A stretch of DNA of 64,000 nt from Hexactinellida sp. DTS-2022 (Eukaryota > Porifera > Hexactinellida): positions 1,644,001-1,708,000 of the forward strand of contig JAPNXP010000016.1 of the NCBI GenBank assembly GCA_028753945.1, written 5' to 3'. The notes below the pieces were generated by a model. The model was not told where the DNA came from and ran no database searches. It saw only the letters and a program-made list of their open reading frames with translations. Position 1 is the stretch's first letter. Each line of letters opens with the position of its first letter. This document shows, in pieces, positions 43,066 to 54,052 of this stretch. Both the position numbers and the translations under genes were made by a program.

Positions 43066-43830
43066 CAGGGGCAGAGTTGTGGATTTGATTGATATTTCAT
43101 TCAAATCCAAATCAAATCCAAAACAAATCCATCCAAATCAAATCCAAATCAAATTCAATCCAAATCAAATCCATCCAAATCAAATCAAATACAAATCAAA
43201 TCCATCCAAATCAAATCCATCCAAATCAAATCCAAATCAAATCCATCTAAATCAAATTCAAATACTACAGAGATAATTAATTGAGAAGCGTACTTAGTTA
43301 GATATAATATAATATAATATATACTACTGTATTATACAGATATTTATTCACGTTAATACGAACGCCAGCCAACAAAATCTGTTCGAATTACCCAAAATTC
43401 GGATTTACTAGTCTACTGTTAGTGTATAATATCATCAATATAATTTGTATTACATATTGTATAGTACGTAAATTAAATTTTTAAAATGATTTGACTCAAA
43501 CATTAAATCAAATCCAAATCAAATCAAATAATAGTCAATCAAATCCAAATCAAATCAAATCATTTTCCTTTTAAAATGCATCAAATCCATCCAAATCAAA
43601 TCCAAATCAAATCCAAATCAAATCCAAATCAAATCCAAATCAAATCCACAACTCTGCTCAGGGGCGTCTGGCCATACAACCCAGCGGGGAATCCCCACTG
43701 GGCCCCCTTGGGGGTTCCTAATTTGGGCTCCTAGTTTGATAAGGCCCCCCTTGGGGCCTTATCAGACTATTCTATCTGTACAAAAGCACAGAAAGTTCCC
43801 CGATGGGCCCCCCTGGCCAGGACGCCCCTG
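43066..43830. mobile_element. Outer hAT MITE, split by a second hAT; 8-bp duplication CACTCACT
   Basis: The left tip CAGGGG is at 43066-43071, the body resumes at 43665 (CGTCTGGCC), and the right end is GGCCAGGACGCCCCTG. CACTCACT is at 43058-43065 and 43831-43838. GGGCCCCCTTGGGG-type hairpins inside. Without the insert it would be about 172 bp. Confidence 0.9.
43072..43656. mobile_element. Inner hAT MITE built around an AAATCCAAATC satellite; 8-bp duplication CTCAGGGG
   Basis: Ends CAGAGTTGTGGATTTGATT and complement, CTCAGGGG at 43064-43071 and 43657-43664. Much of the interior is (CAAATCCAAAT)n in one direction at both sides of a ~220-bp AT-rich centre. The 65-codon frame at 43079 is only the satellite translated. 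Confidence 0.92.
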
Positions 43831-43838
43831 CACTCACT

Positions 43839-44410
43839 ATCCCTTTATGGCTACAGGCCTGTATCAATTTTTGTAAAATAAACTAGTTTAATGAGTTTTA
43901 ACTTTTAATTAATTCTTATTTGCTTCTAGATACAGACTATAAAGGCGAACCGCAACCTTTTTCAACCGTGGATCCCGTTTAGCAAATACCAAACGTTCTG
44001 TGGACCCCCTCCCATTGCCCGTAATACTAATATAGAGATATTGTCGACCCTCTACTCCATCCGCGGACCCAATTTGAGAACCGCTGGTCTATCAGATGTT
44101 TGTTAAGTGAAGAGTTCCTCTGACGAATTATACTGCAAATACAAGTTTCACTCCTAATCTCATTACTTTACAGAGAGACTCTATTGTTGTTTAATTTACA
44201 CTTAGCTCATTGTGTCTTGTATATTTATTTTATGAATTAATTAACTATGTAGTGTTAGTTCAAATCTTCACTAACTACTATTAGGCATTTAATTAATATC
44301 AGAAGGGGAACAAGATATAAGAAAATCCTAAGAAATATGCATCAACAATGTAACCTGACTATAAACAATGACAATCTATATTATACATAACGTATTAGGT
44401 ATATTATCGA
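43839..44410. other. Right part of the P element, no coding sequence recognised
   Basis: AT-rich. A short CCGTGGATCCCG ... GCGGACCC piece at about 43965-44085 looks like another MITE fragment. I see no transposase similarity. Confidence 0.4.
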
Positions 44411-44508
44411 ATACTATCTACTAACTCGTTTAACCAGTCCATGGTCCAAAAAAATATATGAGTGCCATTGCCTTAGTATATTAGAATGCTATGGATTAGT
44501 CATCCAAA

Positions 44509-44582
44509 CGAACGAATATTCGAATATTCGTTCGTTTAGTAAAAGGTTCGTTCGTTACATTTCGAATATTCGTTTCAGCCCT
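44509..44582. repeat. hAT fragment with GAATATTCG repeats
   Basis: ACGAATATTCGAATATTCG ... TTTCGAATATTCGTTTCAGC, ending CCCTA. Third member of the 12690 group, just outside the P element. Confidence 0.55.
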
Positions 44583-44672
44583 AACATATATTCTTGGTGT
44601 CATTTATGAGAATGAGGCTTTTGATAAAAGTCTAGAGATTCGAAAGTTAGCTCCATCATGACCTACTTATTA

Positions 44673-44695
44673 TCTCTATATTAAAAGCGCAATTG

Positions 44696-44730
<35 letters not shown>

Positions 44731-45010
44731 TTTGTGTGTGTGTTTGTCCAGAATTAATAGGAATGACTACGAGTACTAGAAAGCTGAAAATTGGCATGCA
44801 GGGGTAATTTTGTACTGCGACAACGATCTATTGGTTTTCTAAACGAAATAATGGGATTATGACGTCATAAAAGCACATATTCGGGAATAACTCTTTCGGT
44901 TTTTATTCGATTCGGCCACAATTTTAGATAATAACACAACATACAATGAGACACAGGTGTTCCGATTTATGGGAATGTGACGTCACGTGGGAACTAATTT
45001 GGATTCAGCT
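44673..45010 (+). mobile_element. Helitron-like 5' end with (GT)n microsatellite
   Basis: Preceded by A, starts TCTCTATATTAAAAGCGCAA. A GT run (44697-44728) and GTTTGTCCAGAATTAATAGG follow, then GCGACAACGATCTATTGG shared with 30240 and 50985. The 3' hairpin end was not found here. Confidence 0.55.
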
Positions 45011-45120
45011 CTTACACTTTTGGTTCAATCGACAAATAATTTTGTCACATTATAAAACAGAATGTATTGCATGTCCCTAGAAATTTTTATAATTTTCGCA
45101 TTTAATATGAGCCAGGCAAT

Positions 45121-45252
45121 AACAAAAAATCCAAAATTGCAGCCTGTGCCGACGCATGTTCCTTTGGTGGCACTATATTTTGATGGTTGTTTATTGATAG
45201 TGCCTCCAAAAGGAACATGTTGTCGGCACAGGCTGCAATTTTGGATTTTTTT
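45121..45252. mobile_element. Hairpin MITE, best preserved copy
   Basis: AAAAATCCAAAATTGCAGCC, TGTGCCGACGCATGTTCCTT and a GGCACTAT block are mirrored almost perfectly around a GGTTGTTTATTGA centre. Confidence 0.85.
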
Positions 45253-45590
45253 CCGCCATGTCATCATCACCAGGAAGGTGTTAAATTATTTCAGAAAGGT
45301 GTTTCAGAAGGCATCGACCCTTAGAGTGGTGGAAGCTTCCATTTAGCTCACTTAATTTTAGAGATATTCAAGTTTCAGTTGAATATAATAGTTGATGACT
45401 CAGCATTTTTTATGTGCGTGTTGGGTGATCACCCAACACCAACCAACCCACTCGAATTATATAATTAACAAAAATCGTAAAAACACATTTTTTTAGCGAT
45501 GTCATCATCACCTCAAGGTGTCAAGACCCATTTGTAGAGGTGTTACGTGGCATAAGGATCAATTGATAAATTGGAATTTTGTTTCTATCT
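45253..45590. repeat. Dispersed repeat with GGGTGATCACCC hairpin
   Basis: Contiguous with the hairpin MITE. TGTTGGGTGATCACCCAACA is a 20-bp palindrome, and ATGTCATCATCACC occurs on both sides. Same family as 10080. Confidence 0.75.
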
Positions 45591-45596
45591 TGTATC

Positions 45597-48500
45597 TGTC
45601 GCAGGCGAAATTGAGTACCAGGCGAGATTGAGTCTCAATTTCGCCTGAAACTCAATTTCGCCTGCGAGGGTCAGGCGAGATTGAGTACCAGGCGAAATGG
45701 AGTCATATTACTTATAGAAAATTTTGAACTAAATATTATGGGTTGTTATAAATTGATTATATCCAGATCTAATCCCGCTATTTGTTCACTTCCAAATGTT
45801 AATACTAGGTAATCAAGTATGCTGAATACGAATTTGACACTCACAAATTTCTATTATGTCTATTTATTGTTGTTATTTACAATATAGGTAAAAAAATTAA
45901 GGAATATTCCAAATTAACATAGAGACTAGCAGTTATTTTAAGTAATTGCATAGTATACTAAATACGAATTTAGTCTAGAATTAACTACATATGTACTTGC
46001 AAATAAGTGCTGTTTGTTGTTAAAGAGACACTTAGTGACACTTGTATTTGAGATACATACTAATTTCTAAGCCACTTACTAAGTTAGTAATAGGCGTCGT
46101 TACTCGCCCGGGTGCCCGGAAATGTCCGGGCGGCCCGGAAGGGTTGCCCTTATGCTACTAATACTATACCCGGAATTTCCTGGCTGCCCGAAGGATTGAC
46201 CTTTGCATTTACGACGCCTATGCACTTACTGTATAGCGTCAGGAGGGAGGTGTCGACCCCACCCTCAAGTCAGGGGAGAGTATCTTGTTGTTCCCAATAT
46301 TTTATTCAATGGTAAATTCTGGGGCTACGGTTACGATTCAATTTCTCGCCACGGTTAGCCAGTCAACCGCCCATGCTGATCACCACAGTAGAACATTATT
46401 TATACTACATAATTAGTAAGGTTCAGCTTTGTTTTTATTCCTTACTACTGCTACATTTCGTCCTTCAGAAAATATTAAATCAAGGCTGAATTCGGTTAAC
46501 CGCCGCTAATACCGGTTAACTGTTACGGATTTTAGTGATCAGTTAACCGATATGTTAATATTACAATTTACAATTAGAAGTACAAATTATTGGATAACAG
46601 TGTGAATTTGCACGCATTTTGTTCAGAATATAATAATTGTTTATCTTATTTAGACTTATTACCCATAGTCACAGATATATTTTGGTGACAACACAGTGTA
46701 GAAGTAACCTGAAGTGATAAACTTGTACCGCAGTTAATTGTACTAATAGAGTACTTGGCTAAAAGAATGTGTTTTTCGTTACTACAATTTAGATATTTTC
46801 TGAGAAATGTCTATATATTTTGTTATAACTTTCAGTGCCGGTTAACCGTAGTGTGAAGATAATCGTAACCGTGGCCTCAAAATGGTTAACCAACCCCACC
46901 CTTGGTTTATAGGAATTTACTACATACATATGGAATTGCATATATTTAAGATTACCATATTCTAACAAAATTAATATAATTTAAATTAGTGTTTTATATA
47001 CGCAATTACATTGATATTATTTAACTAGATTAACAGAGCGGTTAACTGCTCAATTAAATCTGTAACAGTTAACCAATATTAGCAGCTGTTAAGCGGTCAC
47101 CCGGCTAACCGAATTTAGTCTAGACCTGTGAATTGAGTCTAGTCTGTAGGTATCGTTTCGCCCCTCATAATATTATTTGGGGTGGCCGTTAATAGACAGC
47201 CGGGACCCCGGATCAAAACCTCTTGAATAAGATAGGTTACGAGATAGCAAAACAATTATTGAACTACCAGAATTACAACTGGTGGATAACCTTATCCTAA
47301 AGAATGCACTATTGTTAGCCCGCCTATGGTCTCGCGGGCTACCAAATCCGGCAGTGCTTAAGCAGCCACAATAATATATATATTAAAAGCACAATAGTTC
47401 TTTGTGAGTAGGTATGTGTTTGTCCAAGATTACATTAAAGTAATTCGGAGATAAAAAACGCATCTCTATTTGAGATAAAAACTAACTAGAGGCCTGCATT
47501 TGTCCGGCTCCGTATGTCGGCATTTGTCAAAAATTCCAAATATCAAATGTTTAGAATTTTCCGACTACTTTGTCTCTATGTTTATGCTGGCATTTCTCCG
47601 ACTGTTTATTAAGTATCGCAATGTGAGTATTCAATAACAGTTGTAATTTATTTATGTTTTCACTCAACACAATTTTTGTTGATATATGTACTTTTCAGAT
47701 CTTGTGTTTTATTTAAAGATGATATATTGGCTAATAATAGAATACGTATAATAAATATATTAATGCTATTTAGTAATTGATATTTAAATTAACATGGATT
47801 TTACTTTGGCTCAATATAAATAAAATCGCTGTTCAAAATATAGAACATATGAAGGTCACAAGTTGTTTGTATCCAAAAGAAAGATAATCAATGTACTAGG
47901 CTTGTGCTCTTTTTAGCTAAGCTCAGTCAAGAATGTAATCATATTAGTTAGCTTTCACAGTCAATATGTGTTACTGTGCTATTTCTTTTTCAGTCGTTAC
48001 ATAGCACCTTTTTTATAGAAAGTGCTCCTGAATTAACATTTAACAAGGCCTCTTAGTGTGTAAGAGGTTTTCTGCTGAGCACCCATTAGGGTCGCTGGCT
48101 ATACTTACTCCTACGCACTTGACACCCACTATAGTTAGGGCTGACTTCGCACCTGTCCAAAGATTATATTACTTAGTGAAAGTAAAATGTAATGAAGCTT
48201 CTAAATAATTTTTATTATCAATTATATAATTTATATTACATATAATTACAATACACATTTATTGTTTGTTTGAAGGTACGAGAAACGAAATGACTTTCAG
48301 ACCCTGTAGACATGCAAATTGGTGTAGATTGCAGAATTAAATAAAATAACTTGGATTAACATTCGTATTTGTCATTCACCAATTCAGAGCAGTTTCGAAA
48401 TAATATCATTTAGAAGTTCCTTAATTCCCACACACTGACCTTGAGTTTGAGATTTTCTGATTAATTCCCAATCCCATTCTGAATGGACTGGGATTAATCT

Positions 48501-49760
48501 TAAAATCTTTTAAACTATAATTTCCATAGGGATTTGGCCCCATCTCTGGTTGCATATTATAACAATTGTTATTTTTAGACTATTTTCCAATATTGAGAAA
48601 GTAGTCTGAAAAATGTCAACATCTTAGATTCGGAGAATTCCCACATACGGAGTTTGACGTAGTCTCGGAATGGGATTAGTAGGGCCCATAGGTTAGTCCA
48701 TTACGGTGACATTGGGAGGCCATTGCACATTGGTGATTCAATTGGCAAACTTTTGTATGTCCATGGCCCTACCAACCATACCAGAGCCTACGCCTTTGTA
48801 TTGTTAATTTATAGATGCACATTTAAACACATTTACTACATAACTAGAAGGTAATTACTCATTTACTCACTATACATTCTCAACTGAGTGATATTGATAA
48901 GCTGATTTAACAGCAAAACCAGCTATTAAACCAACTAACAACACAACCAGCTTATCAATAAACTCAACATTAATTTGAGAATGTGTCGCGATTAATTATG
49001 TTCTGTTTATGGTGAATGTATTGAAAATTATATGTATTGGAGATTAAACTGGTGGCTTGAGTTAAATGGTTTGAATTCGCGAGTAGATTAGGATAAATAT
49101 TTATTAGGAGGCAATACGAGCCTACAGTATAATCTCGTTCGCTTTTGCTAGGGAATACTTAACTATTCCACTTAATTAATTATCATGTATAATTTACACT
49201 TTACAACGCAATATAATTAACTTACAAAAGGATTCGTATTCCTTTTGTCAAGTCTTCAATATTAATCTATATACGTAACTATATGATACTAGTTTGCTTA
49301 CTTAGTTATATTTTAAAATCTCAATCTTATTCTTAGTCATTAATTCCCCAACTTTAACAACAAACAGCCCTTATTTGCAAGTAGTTAATTCTAAATTCGT
49401 ATTTAGCATATGCAATTACTTAAAATAATCGTCTAATCTCTATGTAAATTCTAATATTTTACAAACTTGTTTACCTATATTGTCAATAACAACAATAAAT
49501 ATTTGTATTAGAAACTTGTGAGTGTCAAATTCGTATTCAGCATACTTTGTTTACCTAGTATGATAAGTGAACGAATAACTGGATTAGATCTGGGATATAA
49601 TCAATTTTTAACAACCCATAATATTTAGTTATAAATTTTCTATAAGTATTATGACTCCATTTCGCCTGGTACTCAATCTCGCCTGACCCTCGCAGGCGAA
49701 ATTGAGTTTCAGGCGAAATTGAGACTCAATCTCGCCTGGTACTCAATTTCGCCTACAACA
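45597..49760 (-). mobile_element. 4164-bp Ginger-like TIR element, copy B (inverted), 4-bp duplication TATC
   Basis: Exactly the length of copy A and in reverse orientation: A position x corresponds to B position 69620 minus x at both ends and at the shared 67-codon frame (46112-46315). TATC is at 45593-45596 and 49761-49764. Only a few substitutions are visible by eye. It inserted 7 bp after a 45253-type repeat. Confidence 0.92.
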
Positions 49761-49860
49761 TATCATCTCTGAGATTTATGCTACATATTTAATTAATTAG
49801 TATAAATAATTATTAATTATATTTATAATATAACACCAATTTCAATGTCAACTTACAATT

Positions 49861-50588
49861 ACGAGCCCTTCGGTCTCGGTCGCTTCGCGACCTTTGTTCG
49901 TTCGTGTTAGGCACTACGCGATGCAATTAACGGCCGCTTCGCGGCCTTTCCCTCCTCTAAAAGACAGTAATATTAATAATAAATAAGTTAACCAGTGGCT
50001 AGTATATTACACACACTACTTAACGTGCGCTTAAATTCATTTTGGGTTGTGATTCGTTAATATAATCTGTTTGGGAAATGATGTGTTATGTATGTTATTC
50101 TCATTACTTATTAGTTATTAATTATTAGTTAATAATATATGATATTGGCTCAATAATTCTTAATTAAGGTAGCTCATTTCAGCTCCATTAAAAGGTTAGC
50201 TTGTTAGCTCAAATAAATTGAAACCTGTGGCTGATAAATTATACGCAATTATTCATTTCAGTATATTATATTGCAAAGTAATTTAGTTAGCCTGGATTTA
50301 ATCTCTGCATAATAATGGTTTAAAGATGAGAATAAGACCGCTTCGCGGTCTTATTCTCACCATTAAACCATTATTATGCAGAGGTTAAATCCAGGGTTGT
50401 AAAATATTTGATTTAATTGATAGTAATAATAAACTTATCAATCTCATAATTAGACAGATCCTAAATCCTTGATGAATCAACTACTTAATTAATTCCATAA
50501 TTTCAGTATAGGTTAGAAATTACGTAATTCCATTAATTGTCTTATTAATAGGAAGCCAATATAGGTGTAATAAATAAACAATGCATCA
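49861..50588 (-). mobile_element. Helitron-like element, ~730-bp copy
   Basis: Plus strand begins CGAGCCCTTCGGTCTCGGTC with CGCTTCGCGACC and GGCCGCTTCGCGGCC hairpins (the complement of a 3' end). It is similar to 51132-51862 along its whole length, ending at GGTGTAATAAATAAACAATG. It contains a 105-bp inverted duplication at 50291. Confidence 0.65.
50291..50395. repeat. 105-bp near-perfect hairpin
   Basis: Two 51-bp arms with 3 mismatches around a 3-base loop; the tip is GACCGCTTCGCGGTC. The sister copy at about 51580-51625 has only the left-arm sequence, so the hairpin is an inverted duplication gained by this copy. Confidence 0.93.
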
Positions 50589-50934
50589 GAGAAGTTAACT
50601 ACTCGAGTGCATTCTTGTTAACCAAACAAATCAGATCACCCACATAGTGCTAAGAATAATATGATACATTGGAACTAATAACTTTCGTTAATCACTCTTA
50701 CTTGAATTGTTTGCAATAGAACACAATCGAAAATCGATTTTGCACTTTGCTATACCTGTGTTGGTACGATACACTATTTATGGTTGATTAGTACAGGGAC
50801 AAATTAATTAACTGTGTCACTATCAGAAGTAAAATGGGAATTCGTGAACTGCTATCAGGTGTAGAAATTTAGTGTACGTCTAATTATTTGAATTTTCTAC
50901 AGATCGGAGCAAATTTGGGAAGCTAGTACAAAAT

Positions 50935-51131
50935 ATCTGTTTTTCGCAACTGTGACGTCATAATCCCGTTATTTTGATTCAAAAACCAATAGATCGTTGT
51001 CGCAGTACAAAATAACCCCTGTATAGTATACAAATTTTCAGCTTTCTGGGACTCGTAGTCTTTTCAATCAATTACGGACAAACATCCCCACACACACACA
51101 AACACACACACAACAATTCCGCTTTTAATAT
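50935..51131 (-). mobile_element. Helitron-like 5' segment joined to the next copy
   Basis: Complement reads TATATTAAAAGCGGAATTGT, a GT run, TTTGTCCGTAATTGATTG and GACTACGAGTCCCAGAAAGC. It touches the 3' end of the element at 51132 directly. Confidence 0.55.
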
Positions 51132-51862
51132 ACGAGCCCTTCGGTCTCGGTCGCTTCGCGACGGATCACTCTCACAAAAGTCGCTTCGCGACTTTTGTTC
51201 GTTCGTGTTAGGCACTACGCGATACAATTAACGGCCGCTTCGTGGCCTTTCCCTTCCCAAAAAGCTATAATATTACTAATGAGTTCACCTGTGGCTAGTA
51301 AATTACACACTGTGACTTAATAACGCGTGCCTAAAATTCATTTTGGGTTGTGATTACTGTAATTTGTTTGGGGAATTATGTTGAGTAAGTTATTCTCATT
51401 GCTCAATAGTTATTAATTATTAGTTAATTAATAGCTCAATAGTTCTTAAGGGTAGCTCGTTCAGCTATATTAAAGGTTAGCTTGTTAGCTCAATTAAATT
51501 GAGACATGTGGTTGGTAAATTATACGCAATTAATTATTTCAGTAAATTGTATTGCAAAGTAATTTACTAACTCTGGGTGTAATCTCTCCATAATAATGGT
51601 TTAAAGAGGAGTTGCAAAATATTTGATTTAATAGTAATAAACATTTATAGATCTCACCATAAACAATTCATTTTGCAGGAGCTGGGTTAGTGAATTATTT
51701 AATTTAATTGATAGCAATAATTAACATAATAAATCTCATCGTTAGGCAGAACCAAAATCATAGATTACTTGACTTAATTCATTTCTAGTAGAAATCCTAG
51801 GTTCCATTGATAGTCTTATTATAGAAGCCAATATAGGTGTAATAAATAAACAATGCATTAGG
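51132..51862 (-). mobile_element. Helitron-like element, second ~730-bp copy
   Basis: Plus strand CGAGCCCTTCGGTCTCGGTC, CGCTTCGCGACGGATC and AAAGTCGCTTCGCGACTTTT (an extra hairpin), then the AT-rich body shared with 49861-50588. Same orientation as that copy. Confidence 0.65.
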
Positions 51863-52456
51863 GACTCTAATATTATACTTATGTCATTGACGTAAATACA
51901 TCACGAATAGAAATTAATTGATGGAAGCCAAACTGGATTAATCAAGTATGCAATTTCGGAAATATTGTAGGTGAAGAAGATTAAATCATAAACTTCAATA
52001 TATGCAATGATGCAGCAATTGGAGATTACATTTTTGTTATTGCCTGGCTCAGATTAAATGCGAAAATTATAAAAAAATTAACAGTAAATATTGTAGAACA
52101 GATATTTACTGATAATTTTCATCTGTGTACTAAAATAATACCATTGCGACTTATACTAAATATTTAAAACCATCGTGAATTAAAAACATTTCACGTTCAA
52201 ACTAAGTAATTTAACAATATGTACTTGACCTATCTATATGTACCTCGCGTTAGAGGGAAATATAATTCCGGATAATTCAAAATTATTTGTATTGTTGAAC
52301 AACATTTGAATTAAATAACGACAAATAAAAATAAATAATATTAGAAACGCGAATGGCGTAAATAAACACGCCAAACGCGTTTGGCGTTGAAACGCACTTG
52401 GACTGCAACATATCTATCATTAGTGCCAGTGAGATTCTTGCCAGTCGATTAATTAA
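51863..52456. other. AT-rich spacer, no gene
   Basis: About 52030-52085 matches 45070-45115 in inverse (TTATTGCCTGGCTCA / ATGCGAAAATTATAA). GCCAAACGCGTTTGGC at 52372-52387 is a perfect 16-bp palindrome. Confidence 0.45.
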
Positions 52457-52815
52457 GGCCGTATAAAATAAATAACTTGTTTATCATCCCCGCCCGCCGC
52501 AATTTTTACTATCCGTCCGGATCTATTTTATTATTATCTTATGAACCTAATCGTGCAAAATATAAGCAATAAACTTGTGTAAAGTACCTACTATGAATAA
52601 ATTTTTAATAAGTCCTATATTTTAGAGCATTACTTTAATTATTTGGGCATTGTCATGTTATTTTTTAATTAAATTAAATATTTATATTTATTTTTGGCAT
52701 AGGATGATGTTATTTGCATATTAATGGGAATAAAAAATAAAAATAAAATCCAGTCCGCCGTCCCAATTTTCTCGAAAAATATGGATGATAAACAAGTAAT
52801 TTATTTTATGTGGCC
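52457..52815. mobile_element. PIF/Harbinger-like MITE with TAA duplication
   Basis: GGCCGTATAAAATAAATAAC and complement of GGCCACATAAAATAAATTAC, then TTGTTTATCATCC in both arms; TAA on both sides. GGCC ends with a TWA-type 3-bp duplication fit PIF/Harbinger. Confidence 0.8.
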
Positions 52816-52856
52816 TAAGCTTATATTCTAATACATATTTACATTAGAAATAACAC

Positions 52857-53015
52857 ATGCCTAAAATGACGAAATCGAATGCAAGAGAGATTCTTGCGAA
52901 CACTCTCAAAAGATTTCGACTCACAACTGGAGAGGGTATCGGAGCAGTTTTTACGTGGCACGGGAAACTAGCAACACTAAAGATGTTGGAGAATGTGAAT
53001 AATACACTCCAATGA
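52857..53015 (+). CDS. Small open frame, 52 residues, unrecognised
   Basis: MPKMTKSNAREILANTLKRF begins a basic 52-residue frame ending LENVNNTLQ. Base composition is a little richer in GC than its surroundings. No domain recognised, no splice context found. It may be chance or a fragment of a transposon protein. Confidence 0.2.
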   Translation: MPKMTKSNAREILANTLKRFRLTTGEGIGAVFTWHGKLATLKMLENVNNTLQ

Positions 53016-53095
53016 ATAACTTTTACTTCATAATTTTCTATTTTTAATCAATTAGCATTCCAATCTTACAACAGATTTATTGCTACAATAATCTA

Positions 53096-53376
53096 ATATG
53101 AAATACAACTAGTGTCTGAAATAGCATCGTAATACCTAGTAATTAGATACAACCTACCACCTTGCGCATGTGAAAAAACATCATTGTTTTGTATTCCCCG
53201 GCCTATTATTTAAGTTTTTCCCGTTTCCCTACTCGTATACTTCTTTATTTATTCACTTCTTTATTTACTCATCTCTTTTTACTCATCTGTTTCTTATTGG
53301 CACTATATTTAGTTTTTGAAGTGCCTAAGCCTTCTCACGCAGTACTTTCTGTTATTGTACTTTTTTTCTTGCACAA

Positions 53377-53410
<34 letters not shown>

Positions 53411-53463
53411 GAAATACAACTAGTGTCTGAAATAGCATCGTATTACCTAGTAATTAGATACAA
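53096..53463 (+). mobile_element. Retroposon-like insert with 57-bp flanking direct repeat
   Basis: The 57-bp segment ATATGAAATACAACTAGTGT... at 53096-53152 is repeated at 53407-53463 with one difference. The 254-bp insert between them ends in (TTA)n. A 3' simple tail directly before a target duplication is the SINE/LINE pattern, although 57 bp is long. The hydrophobic frame at 53189-53527 reads through the insert and its tail and is not credible as a gene. Confidence 0.6.
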
Positions 53464-53478
53464 ATTATGTAGTAAAAC

Positions 53479-53541
53479 TAGCGCATGCGATAAGAGAAGA
53501 GTAGCGCATGCGCTAAGGGTAGAGTAGCGCATGCGGTAAGG
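53479..53541. repeat. 23-bp tandem repeat, 2.7 units
   Basis: TAGCGCATGCG then a variable TAAG... part recurs at 53479, 53502 and 53525. Each unit holds the palindrome CGCATGCG. Confidence 0.9.
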
Positions 53542-53887
53542 ACTTATTAATAATAACTCTAATTTTATATCAGTAATCTTGAATACCTGTAATATTACTA
53601 TATTAGACATGACTTTTAGTGTTGGAAAACTATAGTTATGCAATACTTTGGGTGTGGGAGTGGGTAATAGCTAATCGACTGCAATGTCGTTAGAATGACT
53701 ATAACATAAACCTCCTAGGCTGGTATTGTTATATTCCAAATGACATCTCACTATGTACCCTGGACACAAATTTTTGCGTGTGAATGTGTGCTCGTAAAAT
53801 TATATTCTCTATCGAATGCATATTAATTGAAATATTTGGGCACCATTTATTGTGTAAAATGTGTCCAAAAAAATGCAATCAGAGTTA

Positions 53888-54052
53888 CAGTAGAATCTTC
53901 GTAATCTGACCCTCTAAAACAGGAATGCGACACAATTTTCCTGCCCCAATGAACGTCGTATAGATAGAAATTTCACTCTACAATCCGGAAATCGCCTTGA
54001 TCAGAGATAAAATTCCTAGCCCAAGTAGGACTAGGCAGATTATAATGTACTA
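53888..54052. mobile_element. Decayed Tigger-like MITE
   Basis: CAGTAGAATCTTCGTAATCT at the left, CAGATTATAATGTACTA at the right; TA at the left flank. Confidence 0.6.

Larger units (their letters stand above)
41384..44493 (+). mobile_element. Decayed 3.1-kb P element with THAP frame and nested MITEs
   Basis: Ends CATAGCATTCTAATATACTA in inverse at 41384 and 44493, similarity running ~75 bp (GGACCATGGACTGGTTAAAC). Flanks GATTATT and GATTAGT differ at one base. A THAP-like start codon region lies 412 bp inside the left end. The body is interrupted by a Tigger-type piece at 42609, a hairpin at 42691 and a hAT-in-hAT at 43066-43830. Confidence 0.83.

Noticed and set aside
43079-43276. Asparagine/proline-rich repeat protein (SNPNQIHPNQIQ type)
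   Set aside because: It is only the AAATCCAAATC satellite translated.
19860-49760. Inverted 4-kb repeat as an assembly or haplotype artefact
   Set aside because: The two copies have different perfect 4-bp target duplications and different flanks.
15178-51862. GTCGCTTCGCGAC-type hairpins as tRNA genes, CRISPR repeats or bacterial sequence
   Set aside because: No tRNA boxes, no regular spacing, and they sit at one end of an eukaryotic-style dispersed repeat.
53189-53527. Very hydrophobic 112-codon frame with a leucine run
   Set aside because: The leucines are the (TTA)n tail of an inserted repeat, and the frame crosses the insertion boundary.
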